A stretch of 64,000 bases of DNA from Gordonia amarae NBRC 15530 (GCF_000241345.1 NZ_BAED01000043.1:1-64000); one strand, 5' to 3'. Shown: positions 1 to 9,264, counted from the first letter of the stretch. Program-made: numbers and translations. Notes: generated by a model not told the origin, from the sequence alone.

Positions 1-684
1 GCGGGCGTACACGTCGAAACCTTCACCGGTGAGGGTGTCGACAAGCCGCGCACCGTAATCGGTGACGTTCTCGGCGCGGGTACAGGTACACACCGACGCG
101 CCGAACGCAGCCGCCGTGCGGGCCAGCCCCACCACGAGGCGGGCGTCGTCGACGAGCTGGCCGTCGACAGAACTCCGCGCTCCGCGCAGCCCCTCACGGC
201 GCACCTCGGGGAAGAGCCGGATGGTGTCGAGGGCATCGATCCGGGCCGGCGGCGGCATCAGCTCGTACGGGGTGCCCGACGCCTTGCGCAGCCCCTTGGC
301 CAGCGAGGTCCCGAGCCGCACCCGCATCGCCCGCGGCTCCGGACCGTACAGGGGGTAGACGTGCCGCAGCGGCGACACGAGGTGCGGGGCGATCGCCGTC
401 ATCAGGATGCGCCGTTCCCGCGCGCACTCCAGCACCATCGGCAGGTGCCCGGTGGTGAGGTAGCTCAGCCCGCTGTGCAGCAGCTTGTTGCTCCATCGCG
501 ATGTACCGAAGGCCAGGTCGTTGGCCTCCACCAGCGCCACCCGCAGCCCGCGCGAGGCCGCGTCGAGCGCGACCCCGGCGCCGGTGACCCCGCCACCGAT
601 CACGAGCAGGTCCAACGGCGACTCCCGGTCGGCGAGAGCGGCCAGGTCGGCGCGGCGGCGGGCGGCGTTGAGGCTGGTGGTCAC
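1..684 (-). CDS. glpD: Glycerol-3-phosphate dehydrogenase, FAD-dependent (partial, 3' end outside window)
   Basis: Only the first 228 codons are present, reading off the left edge. The N-terminus carries a Rossmann dinucleotide-binding motif (LLVIGGGVTGAGVALDAASRG, about residues 26-46), followed by the GlpD-type stretch SRWSNKLLHSGLSYL, where FAD contacts are expected. The family oxidises sn-glycerol 3-phosphate to dihydroxyacetone phosphate at the membrane and passes electrons to quinone. The GTG start at 684 (VTTSLNAARRRADL) is the natural start because the preceding frame is not GlpD-like. It lies 41 bp downstream of the nSTAND/WD40 gene on the same strand. The C-terminal cap domain cannot be judged. 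Confidence 0.9.
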   Translation of the reverse strand, partial: MTTSLNAARRRADLAALADRESPLDLLVIGGGVTGAGVALDAASRGLRVALVEANDLAFGTSRWSNKLLHSGLSYLTTGHLPMVLECARERRILMTAIAPHLVSPLRHVYPLYGPEPRAMRVRLGTSLAKGLRKASGTPYELMPPPARIDALDTIRLFPEVRREGLRGARSSVDGQLVDDARLVVGLARTAAAFGASVCTCTRAENVTDYGARLVDTLTGEGFDVYAR

Positions 685-725
685 GAGCCGAGACTAACCG
701 CTCACCGGCGGGATGAAACAGAGCC

Positions 726-3700
726 TCAGCATGTGTCGGTGTCCGCATCGTGCGGCAGCAGGTCCGCTGCCTGCTGCTTTGTCAGCGGCGGGGTGGTGGC
801 GCAGATCCATCGCTTGGCATCGTGCACGTCGATGACCTGCCGGTACAGCGATCCCGAACTGTCCCCGGAGGTGAGGATCGCCGCGTCGGAGGTGACCGAC
901 GGCGCGAGCTGCCAGGCCGGCACCGGGTCGGCCTGCGGCATCAGCGGCACCACCGCGGCCGCCGGCCGCCAGCCCTTGTCACCGAGGGTGAACGTGCGCA
1001 ACTGATGGGTACTGGTGCCCACCACCACCCGCGTCGGGGTGATCGACAGTGTCGCCGCGTACAGCTCCGACAGCCGGGCCCGTTCGGTGGCCTTGCCGGC
1101 CGCCTTGTCGATGCGCCAGGCGCTCAGGTCGCGGGAGGCGAGCACGATGGTGTCGTCCTTGGTGAACGCGACCTGTGACGCCGAATTCGAATCCTCGATC
1201 ACCACAACGGGTTCGGTGGGCTGGGTGGGCCGCACCGCGGTCAGGTCGTAGATGTAGGTGTTGCCGTCGTCGGCGCTCACCGCGAGCATGGTGCCGTCGG
1301 TGTTGAACGCGATACTGCGGATCAGGTCTTCCGGACCGACGAGGTGTCCGGAGATCGCCTGCGGTGCACCGGCATTGCTCACGCTCCACAAGCGGACCGC
1401 AGTGTCGTTGATCCCGGCAGCGAGCACATCCGACCGCGGCGAGAACGCCAGCGCGGAGGTGTATCTGGTCTGCGTGGTGATCGAACCCGCCGCCCGCGGC
1501 CGGCTCGGGTCGGCGATGTCCCACAGCTGCACCGTGCCGCCGTTGTTGTTGGCGGTCGCCACCCGCGTGCCGTCGTGGTTGACGCTCAGACGCGGTTTGT
1601 CGTTGACCTTGCGCTGCATGGCGATCCGGCCCTGGAGTTCGATGTCGGCGCCCTTGGCGGTCCACACCGACAGCATCGCGTCGGTGCCGGTGCTCGCGAT
1701 CACCTTGCCGTCGCCGGAGGTGTCCAGGCTGCTGATCGCGCCGCCCTGACCGGTGAGGACTCCGGACGGGAAACGCCACAGGTCGATCAGACCGTCGTCG
1801 CGGCCCACCACCATCGACGACCCGTCGGGGCTGACCGCGCCGGCGAACGTGCGCAGCGTGCCCTCAGCGGGCGCGTTCTGCATCGACCACAGCGTGCTCG
1901 GCGCCCGCGCGTCCACCGTGTTCCACACCTGCACACTGCCGTCGAGTCGCGGCGACATCACCCGCAGGCCGTCGGGACTGAAACCGATCCACCACGATCC
2001 GCCGGGGGCATGCGGCAGCGCCGAACTCAGCGGCCGTGGCCGTTGCGGGTCGGCGACATCCCAGATCTGGGCGTTGGAACTGTCACCGGTGACGGCGAGT
2101 TCGCGTCCGCTCGGGCTGAACGCCACCGAATGGGTGATCGACGGAAAACCGGTCAGCACCGGTCCCGCCTCGACGGGCAGCGCCGGGTCGGCCACGTTCC
2201 ACAGGTGCACCACCTGGTCGTCGCCACCGCTGGCCAGGATCGCGCCGTCACCCCGGTACGACAGGGTCCGCGCCGGACCCGAATGCGCGCGAAGCACATT
2301 CGCCGGCCGGTCGGCCACCCGCGACCCGGTCACCCGGAACAGCGCAATCGTCCCGTCGTCCGACGACGTCGCGAGCTGGTCGCCCCTGGGCGAGAACCTG
2401 GCCATGTACACCGTCGATCCGTTGCCCGGTTTCAGCGTCGACACCAGATCCGGTTTGCGCACATCGGAGATGTCCCACACCCGGACCAGCCCGTCACCGC
2501 TGGACGCGGCGAGCAGCGGCCGCGTCGGATGAATGGTCACCGCGGTCACGAAGTTCTTGAAACCACGCAGTGTCGCAACGGATGTGAGTGGCGATTCGGC
2601 GTCGCCCCCGGTGGCCCACAGCCGCACGGTCCGGTCCCCGCTCGCCGAGGCGACCAGATCACCCTGGCGCGAGTACGCCAGATCGTAGACCGCGGACGTG
2701 TGCCCCGGCACCGAGGTGGCCAGCGGCGACGACATCGCACCGAGGATCCGCTCGGAGATGGTCTCGTCGTTCGGGTACAGCTTGTTCCCGGACAGCAAAA
2801 TCCGCGCCGCCACAGAAGGATTCGCCGACTGCAGGCTCAGCACATTGGACGTCAGCGCCGTGTGCTCGGCGGCGTTGCGCTGCTTCTCCAGGTCCCGGGC
2901 CTGCCGGATCGAGATACCCGCCGCGATCATCGACACGACGGCCAGCACGGCCACCGCCCCGATGGCGATGGACCGCAATCGCCTGGTGTGCTTGCGGTCG
3001 TCGATGGCGTCGTCGAGGAAGCGATCGTTGTCGGCGGACAGCAGATTCCGGTAGTTCTTGTTCACCTGGTCCCGCTGCAGGAGCGAAAGTTCCAGCCGCG
3101 CACCGGTATACAGGAAGGACTTGTGCCGATCGGCCTCCACCCAGGCATCGGTGTCGACGTCGAGCTGCTGGCGCCACACCAGCGAGTCCTTGCCCGCGAT
3201 GATCCAGCCGCGCAGCCGGGGCCAGGCCGTGAGCACCACGTCGTGGATCAGCATGATGACCTCGTCGGACACCGTGATCAGCCGCGCCTGCGCGAAGATG
3301 TCGACGATCTCGGAGACGTCCTCGCCGAACCGGGTGCCGACGGTCGCCAGATCGAGCGGGGCACGCAGCGCGGCGCCGTCGGCGCGCACATGCACCAGCG
3401 CCATCAGCAGGGTGCGGGCCAGATCGCGGTCGTCCTCACCGATCGATGACCACGCGGCCTCGGCGGTGTCGGCGACGGCGCGGGCGATACCGCCGGCCGC
3501 CCGGTAGCCGGAGATCGTCATCCGGTTCCCGGTGCGCCGCGACCAGGTCACCGCGAGCACGTGCGCCAGCAGCGGCAGCCGGCCCGCCCGGTCACCGGCG
3601 TCGGCGGCGGCATGCAGATCGTTGAGGAGCACATCGGCCAGTCCGGACTCGATGCGGCCACCGGCCAGCTTCACCGGCGCGGTGATCGCGGTCCGCAGCT

Positions 3701-4736
3701 GGGTGTCGGACATCTCGGTGACGATCACGCAGTGCCGTTGCCAGGCGCGGGCGAGCGTCGGGAACTCGACGCAGTGGCCGAAGAAGTCGGCGCGCACACC
3801 GATAACGACGACGCCGGTGTCGGTGGCGTACTCCTCCAGGGCTCCGACGATGCCGCGGACCGCATCGTCGGACAGGGTGAACACGCTTTCGAACTGGTCG
3901 ATGACGAGGATGCGTTCGAGCCGGGCGGCGACGGCCCCGGCGGGTTCCGAGGCCGCCGGTCCGCCGGTGTCCTCCGGCGACTCCTCGTCCGCGTCGCTCT
4001 CGGCGGTCGCATCGTCGGGGACCGAGTCCTCGTCCGGGTCGATAGCCGGGTCCGGGGCCACGGAGGCTTCGGGATCCTCGGCGGCCGGGTCTGCGAGGCT
4101 GATGACCGCGCCCTCACCGTCCGGGCCGGTGCTCCGCAGACCGTCGTCGTCGATGGTCGCGGTGCGCGGCGAGGGGATGCCCTCGGCCCGGGCCAGGCCG
4201 GCGCCGAGCAACGACGACTTACCTGAACCGGACACCCCGGCGACGATCACCACGCGCGGCCCGTCACCGACGGCGGCCGCCTCCCGGATGGTGGTGGCGA
4301 GTTCGGCGATGAGGTCGTCGCGGCCGAAGTACACCTCGGCGTCGTCCTCGGTGAGCGACGACAGACCGGCGAACGGCCGCAGATCCGACGATGCCTTCAC
4401 CGGTGCCGCGTCGTCGTCGGCATCGTCGGCGGGGGTCCACAGGTGCTTCCAGTCGGGGATCGCCAGCACCCCGGTCTCGCCGGCGCGGAGCGCGCGGGTG
4501 GTGAGCCACACCAGCAGCGGTTCGACGGTGGAGAACTCACGCGGCAGATGCCTGCCGTTGCGCCAATCGCTGATGCGCTGGGGCGAAACCGACACCCCGT
4601 TCCGCGAACAGCCCGACGACGCCGCGCGCAAAGTCGGATTGCCCGCACGGACAAACAGCCGGGCAAGTGCCTCACCGAACGCCGCCTCCCGGCGACCCAC
4701 TCCCTTACCTGCCACCAGGCCAGCGTAGTGATGCAC
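726..4736 (-). CDS. nSTAND-type NTPase with N-terminal HTH-like region, TM segment and C-terminal WD40 repeats
   Basis: This 1336-residue protein reads as a STAND-class signalling ATPase. Residues 1-90 resemble an HTH/effector head (SPQRISDWRNGRHLP). Residues 130-510 form the P-loop module, with Walker A GVSGSGKS (167-174) and Walker B ILVIDQFES (276-284). Residues 588-609 are one hydrophobic membrane segment, followed by a short charged helix. From about 680 to the end there are many WD40 blades (for example GDRTVRLW and DDGTIALF). An Asp/Glu/Ala-rich low-complexity insert (about 215-268) sits between Walker A and Walker B, which is unusual. Known family members act as signal-responsive switches, some in immunity or cell death; here the role is inferred only. 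GTG 4736 gives the longest product; a GTG a few codons inside is possible. Confidence 0.85.
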   Translation of the reverse strand: MHHYAGLVAGKGVGRREAAFGEALARLFVRAGNPTLRAASSGCSRNGVSVSPQRISDWRNGRHLPREFSTVEPLLVWLTTRALRAGETGVLAIPDWKHLWTPADDADDDAAPVKASSDLRPFAGLSSLTEDDAEVYFGRDDLIAELATTIREAAAVGDGPRVVIVAGVSGSGKSSLLGAGLARAEGIPSPRTATIDDDGLRSTGPDGEGAVISLADPAAEDPEASVAPDPAIDPDEDSVPDDATAESDADEESPEDTGGPAASEPAGAVAARLERILVIDQFESVFTLSDDAVRGIVGALEEYATDTGVVVIGVRADFFGHCVEFPTLARAWQRHCVIVTEMSDTQLRTAITAPVKLAGGRIESGLADVLLNDLHAAADAGDRAGRLPLLAHVLAVTWSRRTGNRMTISGYRAAGGIARAVADTAEAAWSSIGEDDRDLARTLLMALVHVRADGAALRAPLDLATVGTRFGEDVSEIVDIFAQARLITVSDEVIMLIHDVVLTAWPRLRGWIIAGKDSLVWRQQLDVDTDAWVEADRHKSFLYTGARLELSLLQRDQVNKNYRNLLSADNDRFLDDAIDDRKHTRRLRSIAIGAVAVLAVVSMIAAGISIRQARDLEKQRNAAEHTALTSNVLSLQSANPSVAARILLSGNKLYPNDETISERILGAMSSPLATSVPGHTSAVYDLAYSRQGDLVASASGDRTVRLWATGGDAESPLTSVATLRGFKNFVTAVTIHPTRPLLAASSGDGLVRVWDISDVRKPDLVSTLKPGNGSTVYMARFSPRGDQLATSSDDGTIALFRVTGSRVADRPANVLRAHSGPARTLSYRGDGAILASGGDDQVVHLWNVADPALPVEAGPVLTGFPSITHSVAFSPSGRELAVTGDSSNAQIWDVADPQRPRPLSSALPHAPGGSWWIGFSPDGLRVMSPRLDGSVQVWNTVDARAPSTLWSMQNAPAEGTLRTFAGAVSPDGSSMVVGRDDGLIDLWRFPSGVLTGQGGAISSLDTSGDGKVIASTGTDAMLSVWTAKGADIELQGRIAMQRKVNDKPRLSVNHDGTRVATANNNGGTVQLWDIADPSRPRAAGSITTQTRYTSALAFSPRSDVLAAGINDTAVRLWSVSNAGAPQAISGHLVGPEDLIRSIAFNTDGTMLAVSADDGNTYIYDLTAVRPTQPTEPVVVIEDSNSASQVAFTKDDTIVLASRDLSAWRIDKAAGKATERARLSELYAATLSITPTRVVVGTSTHQLRTFTLGDKGWRPAAAVVPLMPQADPVPAWQLAPSVTSDAAILTSGDSSGSLYRQVIDVHDAKRWICATTPPLTKQQAADLLPHDADTDTC

Positions 4737-5120
4737 CCCACCGGTGCGCGCACCCGATGCCGGTGACGACAGTCATATCCGGCGGTCCGGGGTCCGGTCC
4801 GGATTTTCCAAAATCGCCGGCACCTGCGGTTTTGCCGCCGTTTCGGGTGTGGGGGTTGGCTGTCGCCCGAACGGCTGGTCAACTTGTTCCCAAGCAACGA
4901 ACGGCCGCCGGGACCGCGCAGCACGCGGTGTCGTCGGGGCACCGAAGTCGGGGGTGCGTGACCGGCGGCCGACGTTGCATCAACTTCCCGGGGGGTCGGG
5001 ACTGGTTTCTCCACCACCTGTCAAGCGTTGGATTCGCCCCTGTCAAGCGTTGGATTCTCGGCTGTCGGCAACGCGCTCATAGCTCGGTCACGGGCACCCC
5101 CGCTCGGTAGCGTCGGCCCG
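4737..5120. promoter_or_regulatory. Divergent intergenic region with a palindrome and a direct repeat
   Basis: This is a 384-bp gap between the leftward nSTAND gene and the rightward ABC permease, so it should hold two divergent promoters. Two signals are visible. The inverted repeat GATTTT-CC-AAAATC at 4802-4815 is markedly AT-rich for this genome. An 18-bp direct repeat sits at 5018-5057. I see no coding potential beyond short shadows. Confidence 0.5.
5018..5057. repeat. Two perfect 18-bp direct repeats, 22-bp period
   Basis: CTGTCAAGCGTTGGATTC occurs at 5018-5035 and again at 5040-5057. The 22-bp spacing puts both copies on one helix face, 64 bp upstream of the permease ATG. This resembles tandem activator or repressor sites, but the binding protein is unknown. 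Confidence 0.6.
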
Positions 5121-5870
5121 ATGACTGCTCACCTTCGTCACCTGCTGACGACCGTCTCGGTGCCGGCCGTCGGGTCGCTGCTCGCGATCGTCGTGGCCGG
5201 CGCGCTCGCCCCGGCTCCCGGGGCCGATGCCTCCGCGCGACCGGGAGACGGCATCGGGTCCGCGACCGTCCACACGCTGACGCTGTTCCTCCTCGCCGCC
5301 GCCGTGGCGGCACTGACCGCGGTCGTGGTCGCCGTGACGGCGCCGGCAGTACCCGTCGTCGGCGCCCTCGTCTCGGTGGCCGCCCGGGGGCTGCCGGTGG
5401 TGATCGTGGCGTCCGCCGCGATCGTGGTCGCCGTGACGCGCGAGGGGCCGGTGCACCCGCTGCCGCTCGGCGTGGTGCTCGCCGCACCCGCGGGTGTGGC
5501 GATGGCCGCCCGGCTCACCGATGCGCTCACCGACGAACAGCGGCAGACGTCGGTGACGATGGCCCGCACCCTCGGCGTCGCCCCGCGGCGGCTGGTGTTC
5601 GGGCGCGCCCTGCCCGCCGCCGCACTAAGACTCGTGCCCGCGTTCGCGGCGACCCTCGCCTGGCTCGCGGTGGCGGTCCTGGCCGCCGAAACGCTCACCG
5701 GACGATCCGGGCTGGGTCCGCTCACCGTCGACGCGATCGCCGCCGATGACACCGCACGGCTGCAGGTACTCGCGGCGGTGGCGGTCGCCCTCGTCGTGGC
5801 CGCGTGGCTGCTGGGTTCGATGGCGCGGACCGTGGCCGATCCCCGCGTCCGTCCGGCGGAACGGCCGTGA
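5121..5870 (+). CDS. Peptide/nickel-type ABC transporter permease (DppB/OppB-like)
   Basis: The 249-residue protein has about six hydrophobic segments and the binding-protein-dependent permease EAA-like loop near residues 150-185 (SVTMARTLGVAPRRLVFGRA). That loop contacts the ATPase coupling helices. In the Dpp/Opp family this subunit pairs with a second permease to form the pore. ATG 5121 is preferred because the upstream in-frame extension runs through the regulatory direct repeats. The stop overlaps the GTG of the next gene (GTGA), so the two are translationally coupled. No substrate-binding protein gene is nearby, so the substrate cannot be named. Confidence 0.8.
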   Translation: MTAHLRHLLTTVSVPAVGSLLAIVVAGALAPAPGADASARPGDGIGSATVHTLTLFLLAAAVAALTAVVVAVTAPAVPVVGALVSVAARGLPVVIVASAAIVVAVTREGPVHPLPLGVVLAAPAGVAMAARLTDALTDEQRQTSVTMARTLGVAPRRLVFGRALPAAALRLVPAFAATLAWLAVAVLAAETLTGRSGLGPLTVDAIAADDTARLQVLAAVAVALVVAAWLLGSMARTVADPRVRPAERP

Positions 5871-8254
5871 GCGCTCCGGCGGTGCTGGCCGCCGCGGGTC
5901 ACGACGTCCTGACCGCGGTGGCCGGTGTGGCCGTCGGAGCCGTGCTGGGCGGTGCGGGCGGATTCGCCGCCGCCCTGTACGGCAGGGCGCGGCCGGGACG
6001 TCGCATCGTCGACGGCGCGGCCGTTCCGGTGGCGGTGGCGGTCGCGCTCGCCGTGGTTCTGATCGCCGGTCCGGGTCTGGGGACGATCCTGACGCTGGTG
6101 GCTGTGGTGACCGTCGTGTCGTTCGGGTCCCGGACGCGGCGGCGCGCGGCCGAGGTGCTGTCGCGGCCGTCGGTGGAGGTCTTGTTCGTCTCCGGTGCCC
6201 CGACAACGGCGATCGTCGGCAGGCAGGTGGCGCCGATCCTCGCCGCTCCCCTGCTCCGCGATCTGCTCACCGCGCTGTCGGCCGGGGTGTTCGTGGCCGC
6301 CGTCGCCGGCTATGCGGGCCTGGGTGGTTCCGGTCTGGGTGACCTGTTCGCCAGGCGGATCGCCGGCGACGACGGTCTGCTCGACGTGCTCGCCCCGCTG
6401 CTGGTGGCCGGGGTGCTCGCCCAGCTCGCCCGTTCCGCGACCGGCGCCGTGCCCGTGCCGGCATCGTCTCAGCCCGCGCTCGCCCTCACCGGACCGGACG
6501 GGGGGACACCGGACGGGGGAACACCGGACGGGGGGACAAAGGTGCGGCGTTCGGCGCAACCGGTGGACTCCTTCGGCGACGACGACGGTTTCACCCTCAG
6601 GCTGTACTCCCACCCGGCCCTCGACATCGACCATCTGGCAATCGATTTCGCCGGCACCCGACCCGCGGTGAAGAATATCTCGCTGCGGGTGGATCGCGGA
6701 CAGATCCTCGCGCTCGTCGGTGAGACCGGTTCCGGGAAGACCATGACCGCGCACGCCGTCATGGGTCTGCTGCCGGCGGCCGCGACAGCGACCGGATCGA
6801 TCCGGGTCGACGGTATCGAGGTCCTCAATTCGCAGGCACCCGAACGGTGTTCACCGACCGATGCGGCGTCGGCGCTGCTGCTGCGCGATCCACGGGCCAC
6901 CCTCGACCCGAGGCTCACCATCGGCGCGCAACTCGGCGAGGTGCTGCGTACCCTCCGCGATGTGTCGCGGCGCGACCGCCGTGCCCGGACGCTGGATCTT
7001 CTTGATCTGGTGGACTTTCCGGACCCGCAGCGGTACGTCGATGCCTACCCGGGGCAACTGACCGCCGGCGACCGGCAACGGGCGGCCATCGCGCTCGCGA
7101 TGGCGACCGATCCGGCGCTGCTGGTGGCCGACGAACCGACGTCGACCCTCGACACCGGTGAGCAGGCGGCGATCCTGGCGCTGCTGCGCCGCCTGCGCGA
7201 TCGCACCGACGTCGGAATCCTGTTGATCACACACGATCTGGGTGTGGTGGCCGATATCGCCGACCGGGCCGTCGTGGTGCGGCGCGGCGAGGTGGTGGAA
7301 CGGGCGGGCGTCTTCGAATGGTTCGCCCGGCCCAGTGCCGACTACGCCAGGCGGTTGCATGCGATCACCCCCAAACTGCCGGCCGCCACGTACGGCGACG
7401 ACGGCCTGCCCGAGTTGCGGACGCCGATCCTGGAGGTGAACCACCTACACGTCGGCCCGACCCCATTGCGCGCCTGCGACCTTCAGGGACGCAACGTGAT
7501 CCCCGCACTACGGGACGTCTCGTTCCGTATCGGACCGGGGTCAGCCCTCGGGGTGGTCGGCGAATCCGGCTCCGGGAAAACAGCTCTCGGCCGGGTCGTC
7601 GCCGGGCTGACACCGATCGGGTTCGGCCGCATCGCCGTCGACGGAACGGACCTGGCCGCGATCGACAGGCGCGGGTTGCGGGAGCTGCGCCGGCGGGTGG
7701 CGCTGCTGCCGCAGGATCCGGCCACGACGCTCGACCCGCGGCTGACCGTCGCCGAGTCCGTCGCCGAACCGCTGCTCCTGCGCGGCGAGGATGCCGGGGC
7801 CGCCAGGTCGCGTGCCGCCGAGCTGCTCGACGCCGTCGGGGCGGGTGGGCGGTGGGCTGACGCCCGGCCCGGCGAACTCACCGACGGACTGCGCCAACGG
7901 GTGTCTCTCGCAAGAGCATTGGCGCTGCGCCCCGACCTGATCGTCACCGACGATCCCACTCGCGGCCTCGACGTGTCGGTGCAGGCGTCGTTCCTGCGGC
8001 TGTTCACCGACCTGCGCAAGCGCTTCGGGTTCGCGGCACTCTACAGCGGACACGACATCGCCGTCGTCGCCCAGGTCAGCGACGACGTGCTCATCCTGCG
8101 GCGCGGGCGCGTCGTCGAATCCGGGCCCGCGCGGCGGGTGCTGACCGTGCCGGTGGAGGACTACACGCAGCGGCTCGTCGACACCGTCCCGTACCCCGAT
8201 CCGGTGGTGCAGCGGGACCGGCATGCGGCCGAATCCGGAAGTCCGTGGGTCTAG
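5867..8254 (+). CDS. Fused ABC transporter: permease (DppC-like) plus two ATPase domains (DppD/DppF-like)
   Basis: This 795-residue protein fuses three normally separate subunits. Residues 1-190 are a permease domain with several hydrophobic helices. Residues 205-225 are a Gly/Asp/Pro linker built on a 15-bp DNA repeat. NBD1 has Walker A GETGSGKT (285-292), signature LTAGDRQR (398-405), Walker B VADEP and His456; the usual Q-loop Gln is Arg340. NBD2 has Walker A GESGSGKT (565-572), Q616, signature LTDGLRQR (671-678), and Walker B LIVTDDP, in which Asp696 replaces the catalytic Glu. Each NBD therefore has one deviation. The start GTG 5867 overlaps the upstream stop. With the preceding permease this makes a complete peptide-class importer core without a binding protein. 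Confidence 0.85.
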   Translation: MSAPAVLAAAGHDVLTAVAGVAVGAVLGGAGGFAAALYGRARPGRRIVDGAAVPVAVAVALAVVLIAGPGLGTILTLVAVVTVVSFGSRTRRRAAEVLSRPSVEVLFVSGAPTTAIVGRQVAPILAAPLLRDLLTALSAGVFVAAVAGYAGLGGSGLGDLFARRIAGDDGLLDVLAPLLVAGVLAQLARSATGAVPVPASSQPALALTGPDGGTPDGGTPDGGTKVRRSAQPVDSFGDDDGFTLRLYSHPALDIDHLAIDFAGTRPAVKNISLRVDRGQILALVGETGSGKTMTAHAVMGLLPAAATATGSIRVDGIEVLNSQAPERCSPTDAASALLLRDPRATLDPRLTIGAQLGEVLRTLRDVSRRDRRARTLDLLDLVDFPDPQRYVDAYPGQLTAGDRQRAAIALAMATDPALLVADEPTSTLDTGEQAAILALLRRLRDRTDVGILLITHDLGVVADIADRAVVVRRGEVVERAGVFEWFARPSADYARRLHAITPKLPAATYGDDGLPELRTPILEVNHLHVGPTPLRACDLQGRNVIPALRDVSFRIGPGSALGVVGESGSGKTALGRVVAGLTPIGFGRIAVDGTDLAAIDRRGLRELRRRVALLPQDPATTLDPRLTVAESVAEPLLLRGEDAGAARSRAAELLDAVGAGGRWADARPGELTDGLRQRVSLARALALRPDLIVTDDPTRGLDVSVQASFLRLFTDLRKRFGFAALYSGHDIAVVAQVSDDVLILRRGRVVESGPARRVLTVPVEDYTQRLVDTVPYPDPVVQRDRHAAESGSPWV
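6496..6540 (+). repeat. In-frame 15-bp tandem repeat (3 copies) in the ABC fusion linker
   Basis: Three near-perfect units of GGACGGGGGGACACC lie at 6496-6510, 6511-6525 and 6526-6540. They encode the repeated pentapeptide PDGGT between permease and NBD1. The unit is a multiple of three, so copy-number change would alter linker length without a frameshift. Confidence 0.85.
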
Positions 8255-8547
8255 GCGCGAGAGGTGGCGGCGTAGGTGGCGCCCGCCGACACAGCGGTGA
8301 CCGCGAACACCGCGGGCCAGGCGCCGATCTTCTTGGCGAGCGGATGCGAGGCCCCGAACGCGCCCAGGTAGGTGCCCAGCAGACCAGCCGCGACGGCCGG
8401 TGACTGGCGCGCCCATTCCCGTGTGGCGTACGCGCCGGCCGCGCCGAGGACGACACCGCCGAGGGGACGATTGCCGCTGAACCGGGCGGTGGCGTAACCG
8501 CCGATCAGACCGGCCGCGACAACGGGAACCGTGGGACTGAAAGCCAT
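8251..8547 (-). CDS. Small conserved membrane protein, function unknown
   Basis: The 98-residue protein is rich in Gly and Ala, with three likely hydrophobic segments (PVVAAGLIGGYATARF, GVVLGAAGAYA, and a C-terminal helix ending AGATYAATSRA). No catalytic motif is visible. It converges on the ABC fusion gene: the two stop codons share CTAG at 8251-8254. The 1-acylglycerol-3-phosphate acyltransferase gene lies 36 bp upstream on the same strand, so it may be the last gene of that leftward unit. I do not recognise a named family. Confidence 0.7.
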   Translation of the reverse strand: MAFSPTVPVVAAGLIGGYATARFSGNRPLGGVVLGAAGAYATREWARQSPAVAAGLLGTYLGAFGASHPLAKKIGAWPAVFAVTAVSAGATYAATSRA

Positions 8548-8583
8548 GGACCTGAGGATAGCGGCCCGAGGATAGCGGTCGGC

Positions 8584-9264
8584 TCAGCCGAGGGAGTAGA
8601 TGCTCCAGCGCAGATCCCGCAGCAGGTCACCCGGTGTCGGGTAGTTCTCCGGGTCGAGGGGCGTGCCGAAGTAGAGGGTGACCTTCTTGCTGCGGTCAAA
8701 ACTCTTGCCTTTACGGAACTTCTTGAGCGGCAACAACTCATTGGATCCGACAATCCGGACCGGGATGATCGGGGTGCGGGTACGGAACGCCAGCACCGCC
8801 ACCCCCGGCTTGAACCGCACCGACTCCGCCGGCGGCACCACCCGGCCCTCGGGATAGATGATCACCGCACCGTTGTGCCGCAGCGCGTTCTCCATCCGGG
8901 CCAGGGCGTCGTTGCCCGAATCGGCGTCACCGCGCCGCACGGGGATGAAATCGCCCTTGGTGACCAGGAATCCGACGATCGGCCACTTCCACAGCTCGGC
9001 CATCGCGATGGCCTGCGCCCGGCGGCGCAACGCTCCCCACAGGAACACCCCGTCGAGCATCGAGATGTGGTTGGAGGCGAGGATGACCGGCCCCGACGAC
9101 GGCACGACACCGCGGTTCACCACCCGGACCCGGACGATCTTGAGGCCGGCGATGATCCGCAGGATGCGCCGGATGAAGCGGGTCCACAGACCCGCCCGGA
9201 AACTCAGGCCGGCGGGACGGGTACCCCGAACGGGAGCGTCGAGCTGGGGCTGGTCGTCGTTCAC
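8584..9264 (-). CDS. 1-acyl-sn-glycerol-3-phosphate acyltransferase-like (PlsC/LPLAT family)
   Basis: The protein has the LPLAT signature NHxxxxD as NHISMLD, plus the later block YPEGRVVPP, which corresponds to the substrate-phosphate-binding EGT region. An upstream amphipathic stretch could associate with the inner membrane. The family acylates lysophosphatidic acid or related acceptors in phospholipid synthesis. I chose GTG 9264 (VNDDQPQLDAPV), giving 226 residues. An ATG at 9321 would add 19 residues and lies 24 bp after the upstream stop, so it cannot be excluded. It sits between a small membrane protein and a Gln/Pro-rich membrane protein, all leftward. Confidence 0.85.
   Translation of the reverse strand: MNDDQPQLDAPVRGTRPAGLSFRAGLWTRFIRRILRIIAGLKIVRVRVVNRGVVPSSGPVILASNHISMLDGVFLWGALRRRAQAIAMAELWKWPIVGFLVTKGDFIPVRRGDADSGNDALARMENALRHNGAVIIYPEGRVVPPAESVRFKPGVAVLAFRTRTPIIPVRIVGSNELLPLKKFRKGKSFDRSKKVTLYFGTPLDPENYPTPGDLLRDLRWSIYSLG

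Noticed and set aside
1344-3449. Long rightward open frame (about 700 codons) opposite the nSTAND/WD40 gene
   Set aside because: It is an antisense shadow created by GC-rich third positions: Arg/His/Pro-rich, no domain, while the minus strand shows clear WD40 and P-loop motifs. The same reasoning removes other long antisense frames, for example opposite DUF5691, CopB and the MFS genes.
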